Source: Spirogloea muscicola
Taxonomy: Eukaryota > Streptophyta > Zygnematophyceae > Spirogloeales > Spirogloeaceae
DNA length: 17,827 bases
Reading direction: 5' to 3'
Assembly: GCA_009602725.1 (NCBI GenBank)
Contig: WELB01000059.1
Location: 623,787-641,613, forward strand
Shown: piece after piece, positions 1 through 10,654 of the stretch
Numbering within the stretch: the stretch's first letter is position 1
How the letters are laid out: every line of letters begins with the position of its first letter
Translations under genes and position numbers: made by a program
The notes under the pieces: generated by a model
What the model saw: only the letters and a program-made list of their open reading frames with translations
The model's database searches: none
What the model was told of the DNA's origin: nothing

Positions 1-146
1 CCCGCCGCTGGCCGTCCGCCGCCACGCCCGCGGGCCGCGCCGCCGCGCTCGCCGCCGGTGCGTCCCCCGAGGCCCATAAACCCCAAACCCTTGCCCTAAC
101 CCACCCTAATTTAACCTAACCCACCCCAAACCCTAAACTGCAACCC
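1..146. repeat. GC-rich block followed by degenerate telomere-like repeat
   Basis: Positions 1-64 are almost pure G+C with no readable frame that can be assigned. From about 74 to 146 there are degenerate CCCTAAA/CCCTAA-type units (for example CCCTAA, AACCCTAAAC). The copies are imperfect and embedded in single-copy DNA, so this is interstitial telomere-like sequence, not a chromosome end. Confidence 0.6.
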
Positions 147-295
147 AAAGCCTCTGTTTCGGATTCGAACCCCTGATCTGTTGTAAGTACACCTCGATGA
201 CTACACAGTGGCGAGCCGCTGGCTTGCACTCTGAGCTGCCCAAGGTGCGCTGCAGCCTGAGCTCTGAGTCTCTTAACGGGCATGGTTAACCAACC

Positions 296-478
296 TTAAG
301 CTGGATGGAACACAGTTAGAAGGTCCTTCTTAACAAAACCTCGAATGAACGCAACCTCCACCTTCGACTCGCTCAAGTAGCGGTTGTGCCACTCAGCATC
401 AGTGGGTTCCGCTCTGCACTGTTGGGGACCATATGCAGTAAAGTCCTTGTAGGCGTCATGATTGGGGTTCATAAGCAA
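296..478 (-). CDS. Short ORF, 60 aa, unrecognised
   Basis: An open frame from ATG 478 to TAA 296 encodes a charged, soluble-looking peptide (MLMNPNHDAYKDF... ending VFHPA) with no signal peptide or membrane segment. It resembles no family I know. Its third-position GC is lower than in the other exons of this window. It could be a terminal exon, a gene relic or chance. The region between it and the ORF starting near 600 holds nothing else I can name. Confidence 0.2.
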   Translation of the reverse strand: MLMNPNHDAYKDFTAYGPQQCRAEPTDAEWHNRYLSESKVEVAFIRGFVKKDLLTVFHPA

Positions 479-599
479 AGTCTAGGGGCCCCAAGGCAGG
501 GCCTGCATTGAGGGCTTCATTTTGCTAGCTTGTCACCAAGTGACATATCTTGAAGTTGAGGTTATCTTCGAGGGCCCCATTACGTATACGTTGGCAACG

Positions 600-1256
600 T
601 CTTTATCTCTAAAAGTTGCGGGGATTGTTTGTCCAGGTGGTTACTGGCAGTATTGCCGGCAGCGTACCACGCTGCCAGCTTCGCCAGCTACCGCCAGCTC
701 CACTTTGCAGCTGGGCCGTCTGCGCGTGGCCCTTGATGGGCTCGCCTTCCTGCTGGACGTTTCCTTTGACGGCGCGCCGCTCATCTCGCTCGTGCTCACC
801 TGGCCGGCCAACCTCCGGTGCGACGCCTCAGCCCCGGGCGACTTCCATCTCGTCCTTAAGGACGTCGAGCCCTTCTGCATCCCGCGCTCGCGGCCGCCTA
901 GCCAGGGCTTCGAGCGTGCGTCGAGCTTCGTTGAGCACTTTGCCGCCCGCCTCGACCTGCTCCGCTTTGGCGATGGCCGTATGGTCCGCTTCGCTGGCAA
1001 TCAGGTCGCTGCCCACAAGCTCGACGTGCTCTACACCTCCATGGTTACCTTCGACACCTCCGTCTCCAAGACTCAAAGCACCGGCCCGCTGATGGGCCGG
1101 CTGTATCTCCAATTTGATCCGTACATAGACAGCGGGAAGCAGGAGTCGGGCTGGCGGTTCTTTGGGGGCGGCTTCTTGCTCTGGCGTCCCGATGTACTGA
1201 GGATTCTGCCTCTCGCACTCGGCCTCGAGTGGCTTGACACGCTTGAGTGGCACTAG
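600..1256 (+). CDS. Unidentified protein, probable terminal exon
   Basis: A frame open from 522 to the TAG at 1254-1256 has strong coding character from about 640: third positions are mostly C or G, as in the recognised exons here. The frame opens with TTG and the first in-frame ATG is only at 980, so the true start is probably in an upstream exon. Plausible acceptors are the CAG ending at 636 (TTGTCCAG) and, better, the pyrimidine-rich TCCACTTTGCAG ending at 710. From 711 the peptide begins LGRLRVALDGLAFLLDVSFD and ends LALGLEWLDTLEWH. It alternates hydrophobic and polar residues like a beta-rich globular protein and has no signal or clear transmembrane helix. I do not recognise the family. 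It is convergent with the TBC gene, whose stop lies 236 bp downstream; nothing else is visible in 1257-1492. Confidence 0.55.
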   Translation, partial: SLSLKVAGIVCPGGYWQYCRQRTTLPASPATASSTLQLGRLRVALDGLAFLLDVSFDGAPLISLVLTWPANLRCDASAPGDFHLVLKDVEPFCIPRSRPPSQGFERASSFVEHFAARLDLLRFGDGRMVRFAGNQVAAHKLDVLYTSMVTFDTSVSKTQSTGPLMGRLYLQFDPYIDSGKQESGWRFFGGGFLLWRPDVLRILPLALGLEWLDTLEWH

Positions 1257-1492
1257 AATACCGTATTCTTTGGCGCATGGTGTAGAGTCAATGAAGCTCG
1301 CCTGCTGCTGGCCCACGTAGATATTGGAGGCTGCTCATTGATGAATCATACAATCTGTACATAGGTTCTGCAATATATGCTACCCGGAAGGCCACATTCG
1401 GTCAGAGAGATGGACTGCCAAGGTTAGCAACTTTAGCCCTTGGTCTGCCACAGTCCAAGAATTGAAAGCGCCACACTGGTCGCAGCCCGGCA

Positions 1493-4400
1493 CTACTTGG
1501 AAAGCTGCTCTTGCAGGTACTCTGCGCGAACTTGCTTGAGCCTTTCTTTGATCTGAAATTGGCCAGAAGAAGACATGATGCTGCTGTGAGTGGCGTGCCT
1601 TCATGCTCAACCCATGTCAGCTTGCTCAATTCCGCAATTGCATCAGCATTCCTGCAGCTTGTGGTGCAAGGATTGGGACTTGCAACCTGCCTACGAGCTG
1701 GAAGCAAGACCTGAACTGGGAGATAATGAGGAGGCCAAGGTAATAGCTGTGATGCTGTGAACAGTTTACATTGATGGAGAAGGCCAGAGGCAGCAGCCTG
1801 TTGGGATCGAGCGCGTCCTCAGGGAAGGTCTTCAGGGAGTAGATTAGCTCCTCAAACGGCAATCTTATCTGTGTCGCATGTCGCAGAAATATAAATCAGT
1901 AATTTCTGCGTGGGTGTCAGCTTGACTGAGAGAGAGTCAAAAAGCATGTGTCAATGAGGGGTCTTTTGATGGGGAAATTATGCACCAGATCGTCCTCGCA
2001 GTGCTTGAGGAGAGCCAACCCCACCCGGAAGACAATGCTCATGCCCTGTCCACGCTCAGGACAATCACTATCACATAAAGCACAGACAGAGAGCATGAAG
2101 AGCAGTGAATCTTGTTAGCCTAGAGCACACTGACAAGCAACTTTATCATTGATGTAAGCAAATATGGGCTGCTAAATTATCAGGCTGTGAGCTGAGTGAC
2201 GAGACGATACTGAGGCTTCATATTGAGTTGCTTCGCCCAGCACTTTGTCGATACGAAACACCAAGGAAATACTACAGAGGGTCTGAGTACCTCGTGGAGG
2301 AAGACGTCCCAAATGCGCAGCAGCGTGGGGAACGGGAAGCTGTAGGAGAAGATGGTGATGAACCACTGGCTGGCGTACATGCTCGGCCGCACCATCTCCT
2401 CGTCGAAGTGCGCACCCAGGCGCGGGAGGTGCTCATGCATCAGCTTGTCGAACTCGTGCAGGTACTGCTGCACCAACGGCAGGCCGTGCTGCCGCACAGA
2501 GACCACCAGACTGTGTAAGATGGCACTGTGAACGATAACACACCAAAAACTGCACCCAGGATGGACCCTACGGCATATTTTAAATATGAATATCTATGAC
2601 CCCCTAAAACGTGAAGCTACCGTGAGACTCTCGAATGAGATAAGCAAACAATGACAAGGGTATACAGCATGGTCAGCCATGCCTATGCTCATGTAATTGG
2701 CTGCAGATACCCAATGCAGTAGCAAAAGTCAAGTAGGACTGAAGCCTGAAAAAGGTGACACATAAATATATAGGGGTAGGTTGACCAATTGGGCTGTCTA
2801 TTGAAGTTATGGTCAGGCCGCCAATTGAATACCATGTAGAGGCCCTCCATGGGGGTATGCTTGGCGCCCTTGAGGAGGGCAATGAGGAGCCAGAAGGTGG
2901 CCTCCTCACTCATGTACAGCAGAAGCAGTCCTGCCAGGAAGCCCATGCCCTGCATAGACCCAGCACTTGAGTATTTAAGGAAAACTTGAATCAATCTAAA
3001 ATGATGTCAATCAGAAAGCAGGGCCAGACAAGTTGATCTGAAGAACAGCAACTGCTTAAATTGGTTGACTTCAAATTGCATTCTCAGTAGCAAATGTGCA
3101 CAGCGGGTGCTGCCAACCCACAAGGTTTTGCTCTGCCATTCAATTTAGCTGCCAAAAAATTTATACTGCTAGATTGCAGAACCTCCACCGTGGAGAATTC
3201 TTGTTCATGCATGGAAGTAGTTGAGCAACTACCTGCACATAGCCAACGTTACGGTCATAGATAGAGTAGGCCTTGAGGATGTTGTAGAGCGAACGCTGGC
3301 CACGCCCATGGCGCTGTGAGTAGAAGACGTGCGTGGGGAAGGTGCGGCTGATGTCCCGGATAATCTCAATCTCTGCTGCTGACGACTCATAGAACACCAA
3401 TTGCTGCACAGAAATCAATCAAGGTAAGGCAGGATGAGAGACTGCGCTGCACTGCACCAAGGCCTCCTTCAGAAGCTCATTGAATTGCTCTGCGTGAGCC
3501 ATTGCAATCAATACTTGATTATGCTTGTCGTTTCTCAAGCTACATGCACTTGTATACCACAGGTATATGGTCAAGAGCAACGTCAAGGTCGCTCTTGAGG
3601 ATGTAGCTCTGAAACTCCATGTGTCATCATTAGCTCAGGCCTAGAGTTTACGTTGTACACTTGCTCAAACTCTCAGTAAGTACAATACAGCTGTAAGTAC
3701 TGAGTGACACGAAGTAAGGAGAAGCACGTACTTGGTAGATACCCTGGTTGGCAAGGAGCAGATCCCAGCTGCCCGAAACCAGCTGCCACACCTGGCCGCG
3801 CAGGCAGTCCGGTATGCCCTTGCGGATCCTGTTCTTCACGGTGAGTGGTCGCCGCCGCTTGTAGAGCTTCCAGTCGCTGCTGCCGGACCCCACCATCCGC
3901 CGCCACTTGCGTAGCCGCCGTGCCGCACTAACCGTGACCTCGCATAAGAGGATCTTAGCTGCTGGTTAGTCTGCTGGTTAACCATGCCACACAACAGTGA
4001 CTTCGTGATGAATGTGGATCATTCGAAGCACACTAATCAATTACTGCTAGACATGGACGATGTACTGGGGTCAAAGATAACATTGATAGAGGCAGCTTGA
4101 GCGCTTGGACAACACTTTCGGTAAGATGAGTTATTAATTCACATCACTGTGACTTCTGTGGAGACAACTGTGCAAGAGCATCGACAGCTTTGATGTCACA
4201 TGAAGCACACGCCAATGTGCTGACAGCCGCAGCTCTACAACCAAAGGCCTGCATGTCTGTGCACAGACTTCCGACTCTTACCAAAGCTCACGCCCAAGTA
4301 CATTGGTGCCTTCACCTTTCGCAGTCCAGAAAGTCAAAACTCCATGGACTAATAGTCGCATCTACTAAAAGAGTGGCGGCAGTGGTCATGGCCGAATGTC

Positions 4401-4614
4401 CCAGGCATTGGGACTTGGGTTCAGGGTTTTGGCTTTAGGCGAGCGCCCTTGGTCCTCACCGCACGTCAGCGGAGCCCGGTGGGACGTCGTCGGCGCTGTC
4501 AGCGTCAGCGTTCAGAGCAACCGGCAGGGGCTGCTGCTCGGCCTCTCCGCCATTGCCAGCGCCACTTTCAGCGGACGGCGGCGGCGGCGGCGTTGGTGGG
4601 TTCTCACTGGTCAT
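1493..4614 (-). CDS. TBC-domain Rab GTPase-activating protein, 8 exons
   Basis: Exons on the minus strand, 5' to 3': 4614-4460, 3927-3732, 3403-3233, 2949-2833, 2488-2291, 2045-1986, 1868-1770, 1552-1493. All introns are GT-AG and all junctions keep frame, giving 351 aa. Residues 1-51 are Pro/Ala-rich and low complexity. The TBC domain follows: RIRKGIPDCLRGQVWQL, then IIRDISRTFP carrying the arginine finger (IxxDxxR), GYVQ carrying the glutamine finger (YxQ), GMGFLAGLLLLYMSEE, and SMYASQWFITIFSYSFPF. The C-terminus ends LKQVRAEYLQEQLSK. The order matches plant and EVI5-like TBC proteins, which speed GTP hydrolysis on Rab GTPases and so switch off vesicle-traffic steps; the Rab target cannot be read. 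For exon 5 the acceptor ending at 2489 was chosen because it restores frame and family spacing; the upstream CAG ending at 2511 does not. The plant-type segment before RKWRRM is short or missing, so another 5' exon is possible. Confidence 0.92.
4414..4439 (+). repeat. Degenerate telomere-like tract in TBC intron 1
   Basis: The tract reads TTGGGTTCAGGGTTTTGG followed by CTTTAGG, variants of TTTAGGG. It sits 21 bp from the 3' edge of TBC exon 1, in intron 1. The rest of that 532-bp intron (3928-4459) shows nothing else recognisable. Confidence 0.6.
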
Positions 4615-4640
4615 CCCAGTGGCGGCGCTCGGCAGCAGGA

Positions 4641-4700
4641 TTTGGGTTTAGGATTCAGGGTTCGGGGTTCAGGGTTTAGGGTTTAGGGTTTAGGGTTTGA
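4641..4700 (+). repeat. Interstitial telomere-like repeat just upstream of the TBC start
   Basis: TTTAGGG-type units run from degenerate (TTTGGGTTTAGGATTCAGGG) to at least three perfect copies at 4672-4698. On the strand of the TBC gene the tract reads CCCTAAACCC and ends 27 bp before the ATG, so it lies in the 5' UTR or promoter. In plants the same word, the telo-box AAACCCTAA, is a known promoter element. A regulatory role here is an inference. Confidence 0.85.
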
Positions 4701-4844
4701 AGTTTGTCGGCGGCGGCCGCGGCGGCGGCAGCCCGGCGTCATGGCCGCGGCATGCAGCTACGGCGGGGACGCCGGCGCCTGGGAGCGCATCGCAGAAGAC
4801 GATGATAGTGACATGTGATTGCGGCAGCGACGACAATTGGGCTG

Positions 4845-4949
4845 CTATTGCAGCTTGCGCAGGCGCCGGTTGACGGCCCACTGGATGGTTTGCGCCGTCA
4901 CGGCCGCCACGAGCAGCAGCGCAAACGCCGCCACCAGATAGTCCACCAT
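4845..4949 (-). CDS. Possible 34-aa single-pass membrane peptide
   Basis: ATG at 4949 to TAG at 4845 encodes MVDYLVAAFALLLVAAVTAQ followed by TIQWAVNRRLRKLQ. Residues 4-19 form a clean hydrophobic helix, and a positively charged end (RRLRK) follows, the arrangement of a tail-anchored or small subunit protein. Codons are GC3-rich like the real exons nearby. It lies in a GC-rich block between two telomere-like tracts. It may be a free-standing micropeptide or the last exon of an undetected minus-strand gene; an AG at 4971-4970 (CACCGAG) could be an acceptor, adding LLLPPPA in front. No family recognised. Confidence 0.35.
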   Translation of the reverse strand: MVDYLVAAFALLLVAAVTAQTIQWAVNRRLRKLQ

Positions 4950-4977
4950 TGCCGGCGGCGGCAGCAGCAGCTCGGTG

Positions 4978-5032
4978 AGGGGTGGGGTTTAGGTGTCTGA
5001 GTGTTTGGGGTAAGGGTGTAGGGGGTTGGGTG
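4978..5032 (+). repeat. Degenerate telomere-like G-rich tract
   Basis: Runs such as GGGGTGGGGTTTAGG, GGGGTAAGGGTGTAGGGGG and TTGGGTGG are spaced variants of TTTAGGG on the plus strand. The tract closes a GC-rich block (4701-4977) that opens with the tract at 4641-4700. That block also holds a 25-codon plus ORF (4741-4818, ending in the acidic EDDDSDM), too short to call. Confidence 0.55.
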
Positions 5033-5112
5033 GCGCTCGTGGGCAAGCAGCTGGTGGTCTGGAGCGCGTCTTCGGCCAGCTGCTGGCCCCTCTTCCGCGC
5101 TCGCTTGCTCGT

Positions 5113-6266
<1,154 letters not shown>

Positions 6267-9200
6267 TCATGTTGGCCAGCCGCTGCCGTCACTGTCGGGG
6301 CAGCCGCTTGATTGGCGCCAAACAAGGAGGCAGAGCCCAGTATAATAGTGCAGTAAGGCTGCAATCACAACCGTAAGGTGCATGATCTACACGCACACAC
6401 AACAACGTCTCAGAAGTGATCTACGGAAGTTGTTGCTGTCACCGACTACGTTTTGAATACAAAGTATCGTCTTGGAAAAAGGACGTGATCTCTCATGAGA
6501 CTGTCTTTCACATTCTCTTGGCAACTCAAATTGCTCTTATGTTTGGCAATATCCTGATGCTGGTAAGCTGGCAATGCATATTGGCCCCAAGTGATCAGCA
6601 CCGCTAACAGTGGTTGCAAAGATGGAATGGAAGGAATGTAGCGGTGCTGCACCTGGTGGCTCTGGCCGACGAGGTCGACCTTGCCTGGGAACCAGCGCTC
6701 TGGTACTCGCTGGGAATACACGATTGCCCCAATGATGTAGATGGCGCCCATGGCCGCTTCCTGTGCAGCCATGCGGTACGTGATTGGTTCGTCCCACAGG
6801 TGCAGCACCTGCGCAACACGCCACCGTGAGGGCCGCTGTAGTGAAGGCCGCTGATGCCAGCACCAAGATTGGTTGCTGCATAGCCTTCCTCAAGGATCAA
6901 TAACTCAATTATACCAGCCAATTGTAGGACAGCAGTAGCTACATATCACTGATAATATACTCGTAACCGTGCCATTCGCTCTTCTTTCTGCTTAGCACCT
7001 GATGACATACATACAATTTAGATAGAAGCCTGCTTGGAGAAGTCATGCGCGCTAGGCATGATGGAAACCTCAGATATCCAATGCTGACTCTGAATAAGCA
7101 CTGCATTGTCGAGCCCTTCCGGGCTCACGGCTTGAGCCTTGTTTTTTTTACGAGTAAGTTCTCACATTGTGGGCGCAGGGAATCACGCCGGAGAGGCCGA
7201 GGCACACAAAGATGGTGGCGCGGAACGGGCGGTACGGCGGCGTCGCAAACTTGGGCCACAGGGAGAGGACCACAGTGGCGCCCGCCAGCGCGGTGATGGC
7301 CACGAGGTAGAACGACCGCCACCACCACTCGCACATGAAGCCGTAGTAGACTGCAGCCAATTAGTGGCTTAACCCTCATGTGAGGCCAAGGAGAAGGATA
7401 AATCTTATGCAGGAAAAGAGGGATCAAAAGATATGAAATTTGTGAATAAGAGAGGGCGTGAGAAGCGCAAGAGGAAGAGGATGAAAGAGTAAGAAAAAGT
7501 TATGGTTATTTCAATCAAGGACCTCAAGAAGGGACGGAGCGTGCACACACCTGGAGGAAAGAAGGACGTAGCGATCATGACGGCGATGCCAGCATAGTCA
7601 AGCTTCCACAGTAGCGTGGACAGTGCCTGCGAGTGGCAGTGCAGGATGTGGCAGAGGGAGGAGGAGAGCAGGCAGGCCATGGCGCCGCCGAGGAAGACGT
7701 ACACGGGCCATTTGGGCAGGTACGTCGTGCGCGACGCAGCCAGCGCCTCCTGTGTCATGTCTTCGAGCCCAGCTCAAGCTCAGGGTCTCTGATATGGGCC
7801 CTTTGAGGAGATAAGGTACATTCAGGACAGGGCTACTACTTCTCAAGATTACAGATACATTTAGGATAATGACTTAACTCATGTTGCTGATGGACAAAAG
7901 GAGTGGATGCACATTGTAGGGCAAGTTTTCAATCTTCCACTATCGTCAGGCTTTACATGGTTTTGGCGGTAGATGACTACATAAAGATATATGCTCTGGC
8001 TCAGGGTGGAGGGCACTTTCGGTCCTGCGCAAGCGGTCCTTACCGCGACGTCGTCGCTGAGAGCGGCCGCGAGGTGCGGGACGGCAGTCTCCGCGGCCGG
8101 GTTGCGGAGCAGGACGGGCCACTTGCAGGCGGCCGTGTGGAACGTGAGGCCGACAAAGAGGAGGAAGCCTCCAAGGTGCCTGTGGGCACAGTACCAAGTG
8201 CAGGTCAAGGAGGCTGGGATGAGGGGGAAGGAAAGTCTGTAGGGGAAAGTTAGTGCCAATAAAGAAGAAAGAGCCCTCTATAGAGCCCTCTATGATGGCT
8301 GTGCATTGGCCAGCCCAGAAAAGAGAATGAACAAAGTTCAAAGGGGCCAGAAAAGCTGTTAAGCATAGAGCGACTCGTGGCCACTGGGTGCTCAATAACC
8401 CCTGCCCATTAAGGACACCTGCAACAGGCTGACGGCTCAGGGAGAAGGGAGGAGGGAGGTTTAGGAGCACAGGGGAGGTGTGGAGGACAGAAGTGATGCA
8501 GGCAGAAGGGGCTAAAGCATGGAGAGGGGACAAGGGCGATCACTTCAGGGTTAAGGTTTGAGGGTTAGGTGTTAAGATTTAAGAATAAAGGGTCAAGAGG
8601 GCGGGGAGGGGGAGTGCATGGGGGCCTTGCTCACGTCCAGATGTTGAGGGTCTCATTGTGGATGCCGAACGTGGAGAGGAGCGCGCCGCGCAGCGAGCGG
8701 CTGCTGCGGTAGTAGCGCCGCACGTACTCGTTGCCGTGCTGGTACACCGGCGCGGTGTCGTATGACAGAAGCTGTGGGAGCGCCAACGGCCGCCGGTCAT
8801 GGACGGCTCACAACAAGCGCCACAAGACAGCAGCAGGACTTCAAGCTCAGCGCCCAGGGTTCAGGGTTTTAGCTGTAGGATTAGCATCAGGCGCTGGGCT
8901 TTGGATCTATGAATGGTCGGACCTCCCTGCTGATCTGTTCTATCTAATCGATGATCCATTAGCTTGACCAGTCAGATGACGCTCATAGCAATCTCCTGGA
9001 CAGCCTCGAGTCCCTCTTGACCAGACTCAAATCAATGTAGACCGTTCAAACACTCAGACAGTGTACTACTACTGGCTACGTGCTCCTAGTGAAGCTGATA
9101 GGCTTGAGGCTGACGTTAGGGGCTGTGGCAGGACGAACTAACGAGGAGCCTAAAGGGCGACGGATCCCGTGAAACTGTGACGGTTACCGTCAAGCCATGG

Positions 9201-9315
9201 GGCTGCCCACCTGGTGGACCTGCTTCGGTTGGACCTGCTTCGGCCGCTTCCGCAGCCCGCCGCCGTCGCCGCCGCCGCCCGCTGCGGCGCTGCCGGCCTG
9301 GCAACGCCGCAACAT
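6267..9315 (-). CDS. PAQR family seven-helix protein (adiponectin receptor / hemolysin III / HHP-like), 7 exons
   Basis: Exons on the minus strand: 9315-9211, 8771-8635, 8179-8044, 7749-7551, 7350-7166, 6808-6653, 6386-6267; predicted 345 aa, all introns GT-AG and in frame. An in-frame TAA lies 18 bp before the ATG at 9315, so this start is well fixed. The N-terminus (about 35 aa) is Gly- and Lys-rich. Family motifs follow in order: FGIHNETLNIWTHLGGFLLF at the first helix; SSSLCHILHCHS (Ser-x3-His); KLDYAGIAVM with the conserved Asp; PPVYYGF; LGLSGVIP; PERWFPGKVDLVGQSHQIMH with the HxxxH pair. In AdipoR-type proteins Ser, Asp and three His form an intramembrane zinc site linked to ceramidase-like activity; all counterparts are present. 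About 345 aa with seven hydrophobic segments fits plant heptahelical proteins. Ligand and localisation cannot be read. It is divergent from chlorophyll synthase. Confidence 0.93.
8270..8293. repeat. 12-bp tandem duplication in PAQR intron 2
   Basis: AGAGCCCTCTAT occurs twice head to tail. It is intronic with no evident function. The surrounding intron (8180-8634) is strongly purine-rich on the plus strand, hence pyrimidine-rich in the transcript. Confidence 0.9.
8545..8580 (+). repeat. Degenerate telomere-like tract in PAQR intron 2
   Basis: TCAGGGTTAAGGTTTGAGGG then TTAGGTGTTAAG are diverged TTTAGGG-type units. The tract lies 54 bp from the edge of PAQR exon 2. Confidence 0.55.
8855..8870 (+). 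repeat. Short telomere-like tract in PAQR intron 1
   Basis: CAGGGTTCAGGGTTTT, two diverged units, lies 83 bp on the other side of PAQR exon 2 in the same orientation as the tract at 8545-8580. Confidence 0.5.
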
Positions 9316-9797
9316 ATTGCTACGCAATCTTTACAATATAATAACGATTTGCTTCCGAGAAAGTGTGCGTAAAACCCATTTCGCATAGACGGCGCAGCTC
9401 CCAGTGGCACGCCTGAGCCTGCCACTGCAATAGCTGTGCAACTTGCTGGTGGCTTTCTCCCGTCACCTGCCTGGCGACCGCGCCGCCGTCGGAAAAGCCG
9501 AACTCCCCCATGGAATCAAATGTCGCTCTTATGGCGTCCACCTCCGGGCCGCGAAGCTTTCCCGGGAGATGAATAATGTCTGCGTTCTCGGCGTTGGCGC
9601 GCAGGCTTCCATATGTGCCTAGCAAGCGCGCCGCGGCCGCCGCGGGCCTCGATCGGCAGGCTCCGCCATGGCGGCCGATCTCCCCGCGCTTCGCGCCGCC
9701 GCGCGCGCTGCCTCCGGCGCTCTGGCGCTCCGCAACTGCGTGTCAAACTCGTGGCCCTCACACGGGTGTCCTGGCCGTCGCCACGATGGCCGCGATT

Positions 9798-9842
<45 letters not shown>
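9798..9842 (+). repeat. (GCC)15 trinucleotide microsatellite
   Basis: About 15 uninterrupted GCC units lie inside the GC-rich half of the divergent intergenic region. In frame they give poly-Ala (plus) or poly-Arg (minus). If any of the surrounding ORFs is real this would be a length-variable homopolymer; otherwise it is a CpG-rich promoter repeat. Confidence 0.95.
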
Positions 9843-9845
<3 letters not shown>

Positions 9846-10084
9846 TCCGCGTCACTGACTCGCGTTGTGCATTCCTTTGGGCTGGTCTCTCAATGATCAC
9901 GCAATAAAAAATACAATCTGTTCCACATTCAGATGCTTTCCCAGTTCTCCCAGCTCTCCAGAAAATTGGAAAGTTGAGCCTCGCGGGAGTGGCAAGCCTT
10001 TGAGGAAATCGTAACGCAGAATCGCCGCGAGGGGAAGGAACTTCCTTCGCGTTTCCTGGAGACGAGGATAGGTCGGCTCAGCAG

Positions 10085-10106
10085 TCCTAACCCTAACCCT
10101 AAACCC
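10085..10106 (-). repeat. Short telomere-like tract, C-rich on plus strand
   Basis: CCTAACCCTAACCCTAAACC contains near-perfect units mixing TTAGGG and TTTAGGG periods. Its orientation is opposite to the tracts at 4414-5032 and 8545-8870. It abuts a GC-rich block and an ambiguous base at 10110. Confidence 0.8.
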
Positions 10107-10467
10107 CGTNCGGCGACGGCGGCTCCGCTGCCCTCTCGGCGGCGCCGCCCGGCAGCGCTGCGTCGCGCGCTGCCCGGCCGTAAGAGCCGCTGCCTTTCCC
10201 CAGTGTCGGGTGTTCAATCTTGGAGCTCGCAGTTTCGCCAGAGCTGCTGTAGCTCGCCTCGGCCGGTGGCTGTCGCTGGCGCCGCTGCGTAATGCCGGAG
10301 CACCGGCCTCGCACTGACGTCTCCAAGTCAGCGTCCAACGTCAGCGTCAACGTCAGGGTCATGTCCGCCGTCAGCTCCGGGTGATAGCTGACGCTGCGTC
10401 CTCGCCGCGCCGCGTCTTGTGGACCAGGGCCCCCGCTTGGCGCCAGGGCCTCGGCTGAAGCAGACAC
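10099..10467 (-). CDS. GC-rich ORF, 122 aa, unrecognised
   Basis: ATG at 10467 to TAG at 10099 encodes a Ser/Gly/Ala/Glu-rich, disordered-looking protein starting MSASAEALAPSGGPGPQDAA with an internal TLTLTLTL run. Codon third positions are GC-rich, as in real exons, but the composition alone could produce an open frame. It ends in the telomere-like tract and contains an ambiguous base, so the stop is uncertain. It could be a 5' exon of a minus-strand transcript, or merely promoter DNA. Confidence 0.22.
   Translation of the reverse strand: MSASAEALAPSGGPGPQDAARRGRSVSYHPELTADMTLTLTLTLDADLETSVRGRCSGITQRRQRQPPAEASYSSSGETASSKIEHPTLGKGSGSYGRAARDAALPGGAAERAAEPPSPXGV
10315..10355. promoter_or_regulatory. 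Cluster of TGACGT/ACGTCA motifs
   Basis: TGACGTC at 10315, AACGTCA at 10337 and AACGTCA at 10349 put three ACGT-core elements in 41 bp, with further GCGTCA half-sites between them. In plants and algae such cores are bound by bZIP factors (CRE/TGA/HY5 type). Their place upstream of chlorophyll synthase fits light or stress control; this is inferred from motif and position only. Confidence 0.35.
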
Positions 10468-10654
10468 GGAGGATGGTGAAACGACGAAGCTTTCATGAAT
10501 GCTGTGCCGCTGAATTGAACATGAGACATGCTGATCTGCATTGACTCACTCAAGCCAAGCCTTGACGTTACCATCTGCTTTTGGCCTTAAACCCCAATTC
10601 TCAGGCCTCCGCGCTTACCTAGAGCTTGGAGGCCGCTGCCACCTTCGCCAGCTT

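Noticed and set aside
150-215. tRNA-like B box (GGGTTCGAATCC on the minus strand, about 160-171)
   Set aside because: The T-stem does not pair beyond two bases, no matching acceptor stem or well-spaced A box was found; at most a decayed tRNA or SINE relic.
828-1316. 162-aa minus ORF
   Set aside because: Antisense shadow of the GC3-biased plus-strand exon ending at 1256.
2489-2511. Acceptor CAG ending at 2511 for TBC exon 5
   Set aside because: It breaks frame with the previous exon; the CAG ending at 2489 gives continuous frame and the family sequence GLPLVQQYL directly after the junction.
9178-9192. 15-bp inverted repeat TGACGGTTACCGTCA in PAQR intron 1
   Set aside because: Short, single occurrence, intronic; not distinguishable from chance.
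9320-9625. 101-aa minus ORF upstream of PAQR, considered as its first exon
   Set aside because: An in-frame stop separates it from the clear PAQR start at 9315, and its possible donor is in the wrong phase for exon 2.
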